From an uncultured Oscillospiraceae bacterium (lineage in GTDB: Bacteria > Bacillota > Clostridia > Oscillospirales > Oscillospiraceae), in assembly GCA_910588635.1 (NCBI GenBank), contig CAJUPW010000014.1:8681-72680 (forward strand): DNA of 64,000 nucleotides, in the 5' to 3' direction. Position numbers and translations under genes: made by a program. Below the pieces are notes generated by a model that saw only the letters and a program-made list of their open reading frames with translations, made no database searches and was not told the DNA's origin. Of the stretch, positions 45,058 to 53,441 are shown piece after piece; the first letter of the stretch is position 1; each line of letters begins with the position of its first letter.

Positions 45058-47151
45058 ATGAAAAAGCTGCAAAGTAGCGCTGTCGCCAAGGTGTGCGCCT
45101 GGATCGTCCTGCTGGCCGCCGCCCTGGGTGCGGGGGCATTCGGGGTGCGGGCGGTGCTCAGCTTCCAATCCGTGGCAAATGACAGCTGGCAGTACAGCAG
45201 ACAGTTTTTCAATGCTCTGGACAGCCGCCAGCGGGAGCTGGTGAACGGCGTCTATCTCTCCTGGCAGCTGTACGCTTTGGAGCAGCAGATCGCCGCCGGA
45301 AATGCCGGCGCCACTCTCCGGGCTGACGCCGAGGCCCTTCAGGAGAGCAAGGCCGCCATTGAGGACCGCTTCTCCCGGGACAGCACCTGGTTCCGTTTCA
45401 GGCTGATGGACAGCGAGACCGGAGGGGTGCTGGGCAGCAATCTGGCGGAGGGAGAGTCCATGTTCCGGGCGGTGAAGGATATTCACCACTACACCTTTGA
45501 GCTGTCGGAGGAGTCCTGGCTCGAGTACGGCTATTATGATCCCAGCGCCTACGGCTACAATACCGCACCCAGCGGCCAGGCGGGCCAGAGTGCCGGTGCT
45601 GAGGCTGACCCCGCCCCTATGAAGCTGGTGGTGGAGTACGGCGTGCCCGAGGATATTGAGACCGGCTCTATTGATGACGAGTTCTACCGTACCTGGGTGA
45701 CCTGGATAAATGAACGGGCTTTCTTTGACCACTACCTTACCGGCTTTCTGAATCTGGGGGCGCTCACCCTGCTGGCACTGATATGGATTCTCTGGACCGC
45801 CGGGCACAAGAAGGGCGCGGAGGGGATCGTCATCACCTGGCAGGAGCGGATTTTCTTCGATGTGTACGCGGTTGTCATGATTACCGCTGTTGTGGCGCTG
45901 GTTTTCTGTACGGTCGGGCTGGCAGAGCAGCTCTATTGGAGCTCTTCCAGCGTGTACGCCGCCCAAAATGAGGACTTCACTACCTTCTTCGACCTGGGCG
46001 TCCTGGGGGCAGGGACTGTCTTTGCCGCCGGCGTGGGCTGCGGCGCGCTGCTCCTGCGGACCTTTACCGTCCGGCTCAAGGCCCGCTGCCTGGGAAAAAC
46101 CACCCTGCTGTGCAGGGTGGCCGCATGGACGGTGAGGACCGTCCATGACTTTATTCGCTTCCTGCCCTTCACCTGGAAGCTGGTGCTGGGCTTCGGAGCC
46201 TATGTGATCTTCGCCTTCTGGCTGATTACGGTGGGGAGGTATGACGGCGCCTTTATGCTGATGTATTTCTTTCTGCAGCTGGCCTTGCTGCTGTTCCTGT
46301 CCTGGTGGGCCTACGGCTATTACCGCCTGCGTCAGGGCACCAAGACCATCGCCGGGGGCGACCTGGAGTATCAGATCGACACCCGCCGCATGCCCTACGA
46401 CCTGCGCCTGCAGGCGGAGGACCTGAACAATATCTCCGCCGGGCTGTCGGCGGCGGTGGACGAGAAGATGAAAAGCGAGCGGTTTAAGGCCGAGCTCATC
46501 ACTAATGTCTCCCACGACCTGAAAACTCCGCTGACCTCCATCATCAACTATGTGGACCTGCTCAAGACCACCGCCCAGACCGACCCCAAGGCGGCGGAGT
46601 ATATCGAGGTGCTGGACCGGAAGTCACAGCGGCTGAAAAAGCTCACCGAGGACCTGGTGGAGGCCTCCAAGGCGTCCACGGGGGTGCTGTCGGTAAACCG
46701 GGAGAAGATCGGTATGGGCCAGCTCATCGACCAGGCCATGGGCGAGTGGGAGGAGAAGCTGACCGGCCGCAAGCTCACACTGGTGACCAGCCTGCCCGAG
46801 GGGGAGACCTGGGTGTATGCCGACGGGCGGCACCTGTGGCGGGTGATCGACAATCTGCTGTCCAACTGCGCCAAGTACGCCATGGAGGGCACCCGGGTCT
46901 ATCTGGACCTGGAGCGGGGGAAGGGACAGGTGGCCCTGTCGGTGAAAAATATCTCCCGGGAGCCGCTGAACGTTCCGGCCGAGCGGCTGATGGAGCGCTT
47001 TGTCCGGGGGGAGGAGTCCCGGTCCACCGAGGGGTCCGGGCTGGGGCTGTCCATTGCCCGGTCCCTCACCGAGCTCCAGGGAGGAACCTTCGAGCTGGCC
47101 GTGGACGGCGACCTGTTCAAGTCCATCGTCACCTTGCCCCAGGCGAATTGA
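45058..47151 (+). CDS. multi-pass sensor histidine kinase
   Basis: The 697-residue kinase has a first helix (about residues 12-34), an extracytoplasmic region (about 35-222), then about five more membrane helices up to residue 425, unusual for a PhoR/VanS-type kinase. The cytoplasmic part shows the H-box VSHDLKTPLTSI (His about 484), the N-box NLLSNCAKYAMEG (about 600-612) and GSGLGLSIARSL (about 660-671). It is co-transcribed with the regulator upstream and followed by a terminator. The signal is unknown; the multi-helix sensor could read the membrane or wall. Confidence 0.93.
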   Translation: MKKLQSSAVAKVCAWIVLLAAALGAGAFGVRAVLSFQSVANDSWQYSRQFFNALDSRQRELVNGVYLSWQLYALEQQIAAGNAGATLRADAEALQESKAAIEDRFSRDSTWFRFRLMDSETGGVLGSNLAEGESMFRAVKDIHHYTFELSEESWLEYGYYDPSAYGYNTAPSGQAGQSAGAEADPAPMKLVVEYGVPEDIETGSIDDEFYRTWVTWINERAFFDHYLTGFLNLGALTLLALIWILWTAGHKKGAEGIVITWQERIFFDVYAVVMITAVVALVFCTVGLAEQLYWSSSSVYAAQNEDFTTFFDLGVLGAGTVFAAGVGCGALLLRTFTVRLKARCLGKTTLLCRVAAWTVRTVHDFIRFLPFTWKLVLGFGAYVIFAFWLITVGRYDGAFMLMYFFLQLALLLFLSWWAYGYYRLRQGTKTIAGGDLEYQIDTRRMPYDLRLQAEDLNNISAGLSAAVDEKMKSERFKAELITNVSHDLKTPLTSIINYVDLLKTTAQTDPKAAEYIEVLDRKSQRLKKLTEDLVEASKASTGVLSVNREKIGMGQLIDQAMGEWEEKLTGRKLTLVTSLPEGETWVYADGRHLWRVIDNLLSNCAKYAMEGTRVYLDLERGKGQVALSVKNISREPLNVPAERLMERFVRGEESRSTEGSGLGLSIARSLTELQGGTFELAVDGDLFKSIVTLPQAN

Positions 47152-47166
47152 CCACATTGACCTTTG

Positions 47167-47199
47167 ACCGCTCACTCCGAAGGGGGTGGGCGGTTTTTT
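47167..47199 (+). terminator. terminator of the first two-component system
   Basis: Imperfect stem ACCGCTCACTCC / GGGGTGGGCGGT with loop GAAG, followed by six T residues. Confidence 0.75.
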
Positions 47200-47245
47200 G
47201 ACACCAAGAAAAATTGCAAAAAGCTATGGCTTTTTTCAGGAATTG

Positions 47246-47254
47246 TGGTATGAT
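47246..47254 (+). promoter_or_regulatory. extended -10 promoter of the lipoprotein gene
   Basis: TGG-TATGAT extended -10 element, 54 bases before the GTG start; no convincing -35 box. Confidence 0.45.
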
Positions 47255-47307
47255 GATAAATACCACCCGTATGTAGTGGATTTGATGCTGGAGGGAGGGC
47301 GGAGGCC

Positions 47308-48756
47308 GTGGGCAGAAGGTGGACCTTTCTGGGAATGACGCTGGTTATGGCGGCGCTGCTCAGCGGCTGCCTGTTCCGCTCTCCAGACGATCTGTACCGC
47401 CAGCCGGAGAAGTCGCCGGGCTATGAGCAGCTCAACGCGGCTATCCGGGCGGTGCGCACCGGACTGGAGACGGAATTTGCCGTCCGGGTGGAGGACGTGA
47501 CCATCATAGCGGGGGACAACACCGCCAATATCCAGCTTCAGGACCTGGACGGGGACGGCCGGCGGGAGAGCGCGGTCACTTTTTTCCGGGTGCCGGGCAT
47601 TGAGAAGCCCATCAAGATATACATTTTCTCCCAGATTGGGGAGGAGTATGTGCCCACCGGCGTGGTGGAGGGAGAGGGCAGCGCCATCTACGCCATCGAC
47701 TATGCCCAGATCAACGGGGAGGGCCGCAAGGAGGTGGCCGTCAACTGGCAGATCAGCTCGGGCGCCTATCAGCTGGGGGTGTATACCCTGGACGATATCG
47801 ACCTGCCCGTGGCGGGTCCGAACGAGGAAGAGGACTTGGCCGCGGTGAAGGCCATGACCCGCGCCGGCCTGACGGGCACCGAGCGGCTGCTGACCCGGTG
47901 CAGCGTGGCCACCGATGGCTCCAGCGGCTGCCGTCTGCTGGATATTGACAAAGACACGCGCATCGAGGTGTTGGTTACCCGGATGGACGCCGGCGGGCCG
48001 GTGAGCCAGGTGGAAATTTACGGTTGGGTGGACGGGGCGATGGCCTCCCTGGGGGTGGCCGACCTGTCCGCCGGCATCAGCGCCATCAACCGTGTCCGCA
48101 CCAGCTATCTGGCCGGCGGCTATAACCAGCCCGCGCTCTATGTCACCAGCACCCTGGCCGAGGGAGGACGGGCCATCGACGTGGTGGCCTGGCTGAACGG
48201 CCAGCTGACCAATGTGTCCATGGGGGATGAAGGGGTCAGCCGGGAGGTCATCCAGGGCTACACCGATATCAACCCCACTGACATCAACCGGGACTCGGTG
48301 GCGGAGCTGCCCTCGCCCTACCCGCTGCCCAGCTACGGAGAGAGCCCCTCCAGCAACTTCTGGCTCATCGACTGGGTGCAGTATGACGAGCGGGGCCGGC
48401 GCAACCACGTGCTTACCACCTACCACAATGTGAGCGACGGCTGGTATCTCACCATCCCCGAAAGCTGGCGGGACCGGATCACCATTTCCCGCAACGACCA
48501 GGTCACCGGCCGGCGCGAGGTGGTGTTCTCCCACTGGAGAGGAGAGGACAAGGAGCCGGAGCCCTTCCTGTCTGTCTATCGGGTGTCCAGCAGCCGCAGC
48601 TCCGATCTGGAGGAGGACGGCTGGTTGGTGCTCCGGGAGGAGGAGAATATCATCTACGCCGCCCGCTTCCACGAGGGCGGCTGGGACAGCGGTCTGGAGG
48701 AGATGGACCTGCTGGAGCGGTTCGACACCATACGGAGAAGCTGGTACAGCGAGTAA
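47308..48756 (+). CDS. lipoprotein of unknown function linked to a two-component system
   Basis: The 482-residue protein has a lipoprotein signal with lipobox LLSGC (Cys about residue 21), so it is anchored outside the cytoplasmic membrane. The body contains FG-GAP-like Asp-rich turns (LQDLDGDGRRESAVTF, about residues 76-91; LLDIDKDTRIEVLV; DINPTDINRDSVAEL) that look like calcium-binding beta-propeller repeats. I do not recognise a family. Start is GTG 47308 with GGAGGGAGG. It lies 45 bases before the regulator of the second two-component system, so it may be a sensor partner. Confidence 0.8.
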   Translation: MGRRWTFLGMTLVMAALLSGCLFRSPDDLYRQPEKSPGYEQLNAAIRAVRTGLETEFAVRVEDVTIIAGDNTANIQLQDLDGDGRRESAVTFFRVPGIEKPIKIYIFSQIGEEYVPTGVVEGEGSAIYAIDYAQINGEGRKEVAVNWQISSGAYQLGVYTLDDIDLPVAGPNEEEDLAAVKAMTRAGLTGTERLLTRCSVATDGSSGCRLLDIDKDTRIEVLVTRMDAGGPVSQVEIYGWVDGAMASLGVADLSAGISAINRVRTSYLAGGYNQPALYVTSTLAEGGRAIDVVAWLNGQLTNVSMGDEGVSREVIQGYTDINPTDINRDSVAELPSPYPLPSYGESPSSNFWLIDWVQYDERGRRNHVLTTYHNVSDGWYLTIPESWRDRITISRNDQVTGRREVVFSHWRGEDKEPEPFLSVYRVSSSRSSDLEEDGWLVLREEENIIYAARFHEGGWDSGLEEMDLLERFDTIRRSWYSE

Positions 48757-48801
48757 GCGCCGAGGACTTGAATATAAGGTCTGAATGGTTGGGAGGACAA
48801 A

Positions 48802-49491
48802 ATGAGAAAGGTATTGGTCCTGGAGGACGAGGAAAATATCCGCAGCTTTGTGGTCATCAACCTGAAGCGGGCGGGCTATCAGACGGTGGAGGCGGGCACC
48901 GGCGAGGAGGCCCTGGAGGCCGTCCGGGACAACCCGGACATCAAGGTGGCCTTGCTGGATATCATGCTGCCCGGCATCGACGGCTTTGAGGTGTGCCGCC
49001 GCCTGCGGGCCATGGACAATAAAATCGGCATTATCATGCTCACCGCCCGCACCCAGGAGATGGACAAGGTCACCGGCCTGATGACCGGGGCGGACGACTA
49101 TGTGACCAAGCCCTTTTCACCGGCGGAACTCACCGCCCGGGTGGACGCCCTCTTCCGCCGCACCGGCGGGGACGAGGCGGCTCTCTCCCCCGACGAGATC
49201 AGCGATCCGCCCTTCCTGCTCAACACCCGCAACCGCACCCTGGAGAAAAACGGCCAGCGGGTCAAGCTCACCCAGGTGGAGTACTCCATCGTCAAGCTGT
49301 TTATGGAGAACCCTGGCAAGGCCCTGTCCCGGGAGGAAATCTTGGATACCGTCTGGGGCAAGGACTACTTCGGCGAGCTGAAGATTGTGGATGTGAACAT
49401 CCGCCGCCTGCGCATTAAAATCGAGGACAACGCCCAGAAGCCCACCTTTGTCAATACGGTGTGGGGCTACGGATATAAGTGGGGGAGCTGA
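48802..49491 (+). CDS. OmpR family response regulator, 3' end duplicated downstream
   Basis: The 229-residue regulator has the receiver (Glu8-Asp9, phosphorylation Asp53 in ALLDIMLPGIDG, Thr in MLTAR, Lys in YVTKPFSP) and a winged helix (about 130-228, KIVDVNIRRLRIKI and VWGYGYKWGS). It is complete. The last 21 codons plus the stop are repeated exactly at 49654-49718, after a 161-base insert, so the kinase gene lies 281 bases away instead of the usual few tens. Confidence 0.95.
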   Translation: MRKVLVLEDEENIRSFVVINLKRAGYQTVEAGTGEEALEAVRDNPDIKVALLDIMLPGIDGFEVCRRLRAMDNKIGIIMLTARTQEMDKVTGLMTGADDYVTKPFSPAELTARVDALFRRTGGDEAALSPDEISDPPFLLNTRNRTLEKNGQRVKLTQVEYSIVKLFMENPGKALSREEILDTVWGKDYFGELKIVDVNIRRLRIKIEDNAQKPTFVNTVWGYGYKWGS

Positions 49492-49492
49492 A
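49428..49492. repeat. 65-bp direct repeat, copy 1 (end of response regulator)
   Basis: Identical to 49654-49718 over 65 bases; begins CAACGCCCAGAAGCCCACC and ends GGGGGAGCTGAA. Period is 226 bases. Confidence 0.95.
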
Positions 49493-49653
49493 GCGCTGAG
49501 ATGATTCGGGCGTTGTCCAGGGTCCCCGCAAAGCGGGGTGGCCGGCAGGCCGAAAATTCGGAGCGAAGCGGAGAATTTCCGCAGGCGGAATTTATTTCCG
49601 CCGAGGATTATAAAGAAGAAAAGGGCTCCCACAGGGCCTGCCCTGTGGGAAAC
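49493..49653. other. 161-bp insert between the direct repeats
   Basis: Non-coding and palindrome-rich: CCCCGC-AAA-GCGGGG, GGCCGGCAGGCC, CCGCAGGCGG-AATTTATTT-CCGCC and CCCACAGGGCCTGCCCTGTGGG. Low-complexity GGAGCGAAGCGGAG motifs resemble those at 53300-53350. It could be a small palindromic element or the product of a slipped duplication. Confidence 0.6.
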
Positions 49654-49718
49654 CAACGCCCAGAAGCCCACCTTTGTCAATACGGTGTGGGGCTACGGAT
49701 ATAAGTGGGGGAGCTGAA
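49654..49718. repeat. 65-bp direct repeat, copy 2 (orphan regulator end)
   Basis: Exact copy of the regulator's final codons and stop, not connected to an upstream frame; non-functional as a gene. Confidence 0.95.
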
Positions 49719-49772
49719 AAAAGCTTGCCGCCCGCGGATGGGACAGAGTGATGAAAGGCAGGTGAGGGGACA

Positions 49773-51149
49773 ATGGCCAAGCCCACAAGATTACAGGATC
49801 AGGTCAAGATCCGGGGCATCCGTCGCCGGTGGCTGGTAAACAGCGTGGCCATTGTGCTGCTGATCCTGGCTTTGGCCGTTGGGGCCTTTGCGGCCATGCT
49901 CCACAGCTATTACTACGGCGGTACGGAGGATGATCTGGAGCGCAAGGCCACCTCCTCCGCCAACGGCTTCCGTATGTATACCCGCTCCGACTACCGGGCG
50001 GCCGCCCAGCAGACGGTGAACAGCTATGAGGACAAGAGCCGGCTGGAGCTGCAGTTCCTGGATACCACTGGCGCGGTGCTCTACTCGGGCAACGACCTCA
50101 CCGCCGGCTCCACTCCCAGCACCCCGGATATCCAGAAGGCCATGAACGAGCGGACGGCCAGCCCCTGGCGGGGGCGGGACCCGGATACCGGGGAGCGCAT
50201 CCTGGCCGCCTCCAGCCCGGTGATCTACCAGGGAGAGGTGGTGGGAGTCATCCGCTATGTCACCTCCCTGTCCGGCATCGACCGGCAGTATGTGTTTACC
50301 ATGACGGTCATCGCCGCCATCGCCCTGGCCATCTTTGCCATGGTGTATTTTTCCAACCTCTATTTCGTCCGCTCCATCGTGGAGCCTTTGGCAGGCATCA
50401 CCGAGATTGCCCGGGTCATCGCCGACGGCAGCTACGGAGTACAGATCGAGAAAAAATTTGACGACGAGATCGGCGAGCTGACCGACGCCATCAACGATAT
50501 GTCCATCAAGATTGCTCAGGCGGAAAAGACCCAGAGCGAGTTCATCTCCTCTGTCTCCCACGAGCTGCGCACCCCGCTGACAGCCATTACCGGCTGGGCA
50601 GAGACCATCCAGAACGGAGAGTGCCGCTCAGGCGCCGATATCAAGAAGGGCATGGGCATCATCGTGTCCGAGGCCAAGCGGCTGAGCAGCATGGTGGTGG
50701 AGCCGCTGGACCTGAAGGCCGAGCTGGAGGACGCCGTCTACACTTACACCGAGTTCTTCCGCAAGGAGGGTATCACTCTGGAGTATCAGGACGGCCCGGA
50801 GGAGATGCTGCCCATCTCCGGCGACCCCCAGCGGCTGAGGCAGGTGTTCTGCAATCTGCTGGACAACGCCGCCAAGCACGGCGGGTCGGGCGAGCGGATT
50901 CTGGTCACCCTCTTCCGGGAGGGGGACGAGGCCGTCATCCGAATCAGGGACTACGGTCCGGGCGCCCCGGAGGAGGAGCTGCCCTTCCTGAAGAACAAGT
51001 TTTACAAGGGCAGCTCCAAGGCCCGCGGCTCCGGCATCGGCCTGGCCGTGTGTGAAGAGATCATCACCCGCCACGAGGGAACGCTGGAGGTGGGCAATGC
51101 CGAGGGCGGCGGCTTCCAGGTGACCATCCGCCTGCCCGTTGAAAACTGA
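49773..51149 (+). CDS. sensor histidine kinase with apparent in-frame deletion in the DHp domain
   Basis: The 458-residue kinase has two membrane helices (about residues 22-45 and 172-195) around an extracellular sensor domain, a HAMP segment (about 197-248), the H-box SVSHELRTPLTAITG (His about 263) and an ATP domain with NLLDNAAKHGG (about 363-373) and GSGIGLAVCEE. Between SEAKRLSSMV and VEPLDLKAEL (about residue 308) the usual EELLDFSRxQ-type stretch of roughly 17 residues is missing although the frame is kept. That segment is the second DHp helix and is nearly invariant, so phosphotransfer may be impaired. Gene start ATG 49773 follows GGTGAGGGG. Confidence 0.9.
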   Translation: MAKPTRLQDQVKIRGIRRRWLVNSVAIVLLILALAVGAFAAMLHSYYYGGTEDDLERKATSSANGFRMYTRSDYRAAAQQTVNSYEDKSRLELQFLDTTGAVLYSGNDLTAGSTPSTPDIQKAMNERTASPWRGRDPDTGERILAASSPVIYQGEVVGVIRYVTSLSGIDRQYVFTMTVIAAIALAIFAMVYFSNLYFVRSIVEPLAGITEIARVIADGSYGVQIEKKFDDEIGELTDAINDMSIKIAQAEKTQSEFISSVSHELRTPLTAITGWAETIQNGECRSGADIKKGMGIIVSEAKRLSSMVVEPLDLKAELEDAVYTYTEFFRKEGITLEYQDGPEEMLPISGDPQRLRQVFCNLLDNAAKHGGSGERILVTLFREGDEAVIRIRDYGPGAPEEELPFLKNKFYKGSSKARGSGIGLAVCEEIITRHEGTLEVGNAEGGGFQVTIRLPVEN

Positions 51150-51227
51150 CGGCGAGTCTGATAAAATAAGCTTTAAGCCTCCCTCAGAGAGGGATCGCGG
51201 AATTGAAAGACCATAAGGAGAACCCAA

Positions 51228-52202
51228 ATGTCCAAGCAAAATTGTGAATGCCCCAAATTCAAAACCATGTGCGGGGGACAGGCCCTCATTGAGGGGATTA
51301 TGATGCGCGGCCCCAAAAAGCAGGCCGTGGTGGTCCGCAGGAGCGACGGCGAGCTGGAGATTCAGGAGAAGGAGCTCAAGTTCATCAAGGATCGATACCC
51401 CATCCTGGGCTGGCCGCTGATCCGGGGGGTGGTGAACTTTGCCGACTCCATGTACAACGGCGTTACTGCCCTGATGTACTCCGCCGAATTCTTCCCTGAG
51501 GACGGGGAGGAGGAAGAGGAACCCTCCAAATTTGAGACCTGGCTCAACAACAAGCTGGGCAGCGAGAAATTTACTGTTCTCATCACCACCCTGGCAGTAC
51601 TTTTGGGCGTCGCCATGTCTATCGGGCTGTTTTTCTTTCTGCCCACCTTGCTGGGCGGGGTGGTCAATGTGGTGCTTCCGGGCAACATGCTGGTCCGGAA
51701 TCTGGCGGAGAGCTTTTTGAAAATTCTCATTTTTGTGACCTACCTGGCCCTGTGCTCCCACATGGGGGAGATGAAGAGGGTCTTTTCCTACCACGGGGCG
51801 GAGCACAAGACCATTTTCTGCTATGAGGCCGGCCTGCCCCTCACGGTGGAGAACGTGCGCTTACAGCCCCGGCACCATCCCAGGTGCGGGACCAGCTTTC
51901 TGTTCATGGTGATCGCCATTTCCATCCTGGTGGCCACCGTGGTCTTTGCCGTCTGGCCGGTGTACAATGTGATTCTGCGCTTTCTGGCCCACTTGGCCAT
52001 GCTGCCCCTCATTGTAGGGATCAGCTATGAGATCAACCGCTGGGCCGGCCGCCACGATGGGCCCGTTACCCGGTTTTTTACCGCGCCGGGGCTGTGGCTG
52101 CAAAACTTTACCACCTTTGAACCCGACGACTCTATGATCGAGGTAGGAATCAAGGCCCTGGAGCTGGTGCTGCCCGAGGTCAAGGGCGAGGATGAATGGT
52201 AG
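51228..52202 (+). CDS. YqhQ/DUF1385 family membrane protein
   Basis: The 324-residue protein has the DUF1385 marks GGQALIEGIMMRGP (about residues 17-30), YHGAEHKTIFCYEAG (about 186-200) and QPRHHPRCGTSF (about 210-221), and four or so membrane helices. The family is widespread in Firmicutes and its function is unknown; in this group it is commonly found in front of prmC and prfA, as here with prmC. ATG 51228 follows AAGGAGAA. A repeat (family 2) separates it from prmC. Confidence 0.92.
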   Translation: MSKQNCECPKFKTMCGGQALIEGIMMRGPKKQAVVVRRSDGELEIQEKELKFIKDRYPILGWPLIRGVVNFADSMYNGVTALMYSAEFFPEDGEEEEEPSKFETWLNNKLGSEKFTVLITTLAVLLGVAMSIGLFFFLPTLLGGVVNVVLPGNMLVRNLAESFLKILIFVTYLALCSHMGEMKRVFSYHGAEHKTIFCYEAGLPLTVENVRLQPRHHPRCGTSFLFMVIAISILVATVVFAVWPVYNVILRFLAHLAMLPLIVGISYEINRWAGRHDGPVTRFFTAPGLWLQNFTTFEPDDSMIEVGIKALELVLPEVKGEDEW

Positions 52203-52252
52203 CGTCGCCGCAAGCTCCATTTCTTTCGCTTTGCCCTGTCGGGCAAAGCTCG

Positions 52253-52324
52253 CGCATTCCGCTGCTCCTCCCTTCCGCACGCGACCCGCTGGGCTCGCGG
52301 GCGGGACGCCGCCCTTCGGGCGGC
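52253..52324. repeat. dispersed GC-rich repeat, family 2, copy B
   Basis: Between yqhQ and prmC. Shares CGCATTCC, TGCT-CC, CACGCGACCCGCT and GACGCCGC with 40044-40115 and ends in a GCCGCCC-TTCG-GGGCGGC hairpin. Confidence 0.65.
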
Positions 52325-52359
52325 GGGGATCCCTCTAAATACAACTGGAAGGTGATTAC

Positions 52360-53223
52360 ATGGCGACCACCTACAACAACCTGTTCCTGGATACCCGCGC
52401 CCGGCTGAAGAAAGCGGGGGTGGAGTCGGCCCAGCTGGAGGCCCGGGAGATCATCTGCTTCGCCGCCGACAAGAGCCGGGAGCAGTTCTACCGGGATATG
52501 TCCCTCTATGTCTCCAGAGAGATGGAACAGAGGGTGGAGGACCTGGTGCAGCGCCGTCTGGCCGGAGAGCCGGTAGCCTACATCATCGGGGAGTGGGAGT
52601 TCTACGGCCTGTCCCTGGACATCTCCCGGGATGTGCTGATTCCCCGGCTGGACACCGAGCTGCTGGCGGAGCGGGGCATCCTCAAGGCCCGGGAGTCGGG
52701 GGAGGGAGCCCGGGTGCTGGACCTGTGCGCCGGCAGCGGCTGCGTGGGCCTGGCCATCGCTTCCAACGCCCCCGAGTGCCGGGTGGTGCTGGGTGAGCTG
52801 TCTGAGGGAGCGCTGCGGGTGTGCAAGCAGAACGTCCGCCGCAACGAGCTCAACGCCCGGGTGACCTGCCTGTCGGTCAACGCCCTGGAGAACCCCAGCT
52901 CCACCCTGTGGGATTTTGACGCCATCGTGTGCAACCCTCCCTACATACCCACGGTGGACATTGAGGCGCTGGATGTCTCCGTACGGGACTACGAGCCCCG
53001 CATGGCCCTGGACGGAGGGAAGGACGGCCTGGACTACTACCGGGCCATCGCCGCCAAATGGAAGCCCGCCCTGCGGCTGGGAGGCACCCTGATCTTTGAG
53101 GTAGGCGTCGGCCAGGCGGGCGCCGTGGAGGACATTCTGGAGGAGAACGGCTACGAGGAAATCAAGATTCTCCCGGACACCCAGAATATCCTCCGTGTGG
53201 TGGAGGGAACGGTCAATAATTGA
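52360..53223 (+). CDS. prmC: release factor N5-glutamine methyltransferase PrmC
   Basis: The 287-residue enzyme methylates the GGQ glutamine of release factors RF1 and RF2. It has the N-terminal helical domain, GEWEFYGLSLDISRDVLIPRLDTE (about residues 75-98), SAM-binding VLDLCAGSGCVGLA (about 122-135) and the catalytic NPPYIP (about 190-195). All key residues are intact. ATG 52360 has GGAAGGTG upstream. The usual partner prfA is not next to it. Confidence 0.95.
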   Translation: MATTYNNLFLDTRARLKKAGVESAQLEAREIICFAADKSREQFYRDMSLYVSREMEQRVEDLVQRRLAGEPVAYIIGEWEFYGLSLDISRDVLIPRLDTELLAERGILKARESGEGARVLDLCAGSGCVGLAIASNAPECRVVLGELSEGALRVCKQNVRRNELNARVTCLSVNALENPSSTLWDFDAIVCNPPYIPTVDIEALDVSVRDYEPRMALDGGKDGLDYYRAIAAKWKPALRLGGTLIFEVGVGQAGAVEDILEENGYEEIKILPDTQNILRVVEGTVNN

Positions 53224-53441
53224 GGCCGCCGAAGGCGGCCCCCAAAACGGAGCCCAGCGTAGCAGGTCCGTTTTGGAGAGGACGAGCAACGGAGTGGAGC
53301 TGATATTCGGCGTGAGCCAAATGGAGCGAAACGAAGTTTGTGAGGACGAAAAAGTCCGGTTTAACGGACATATCAAAGAGTAATTTAAGGGACAGCAAGA
53401 GGCCGGAGGCACTGAGCCGCCGGCGGGAAAGGATGATTGAC
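53224..53441. other. structured leader between prmC and recA
   Basis: Holds inverted repeats GCCGCC-GAA-GGCGGC (53225-53239), CCAAAACGGA / TCCGTTTTGG (about 53243-53277) and CCGG-TTTAA-CGG type pairs, plus GGAGCGAAACGAAG low-complexity motifs. No LexA-type GAAC-N4-GTTC box was found. It may be the recA leader with its promoter, but no clear -35/-10 pair is seen. Confidence 0.4.

Noticed and set aside
49500..49680. Second short gene between the regulator and kinase
   Set aside because: The open frame runs through palindromes and the duplicated regulator end out of frame; no ribosome site.
53195..53383. Small plus-strand frame between prmC and recA
   Set aside because: Overlaps the end of prmC, crosses the inverted repeats and has no ribosome site or protein-like sequence.
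53224..53441. LexA/SOS box for recA
   Set aside because: No GAAC-N4-GTTC or similar palindrome was found upstream.
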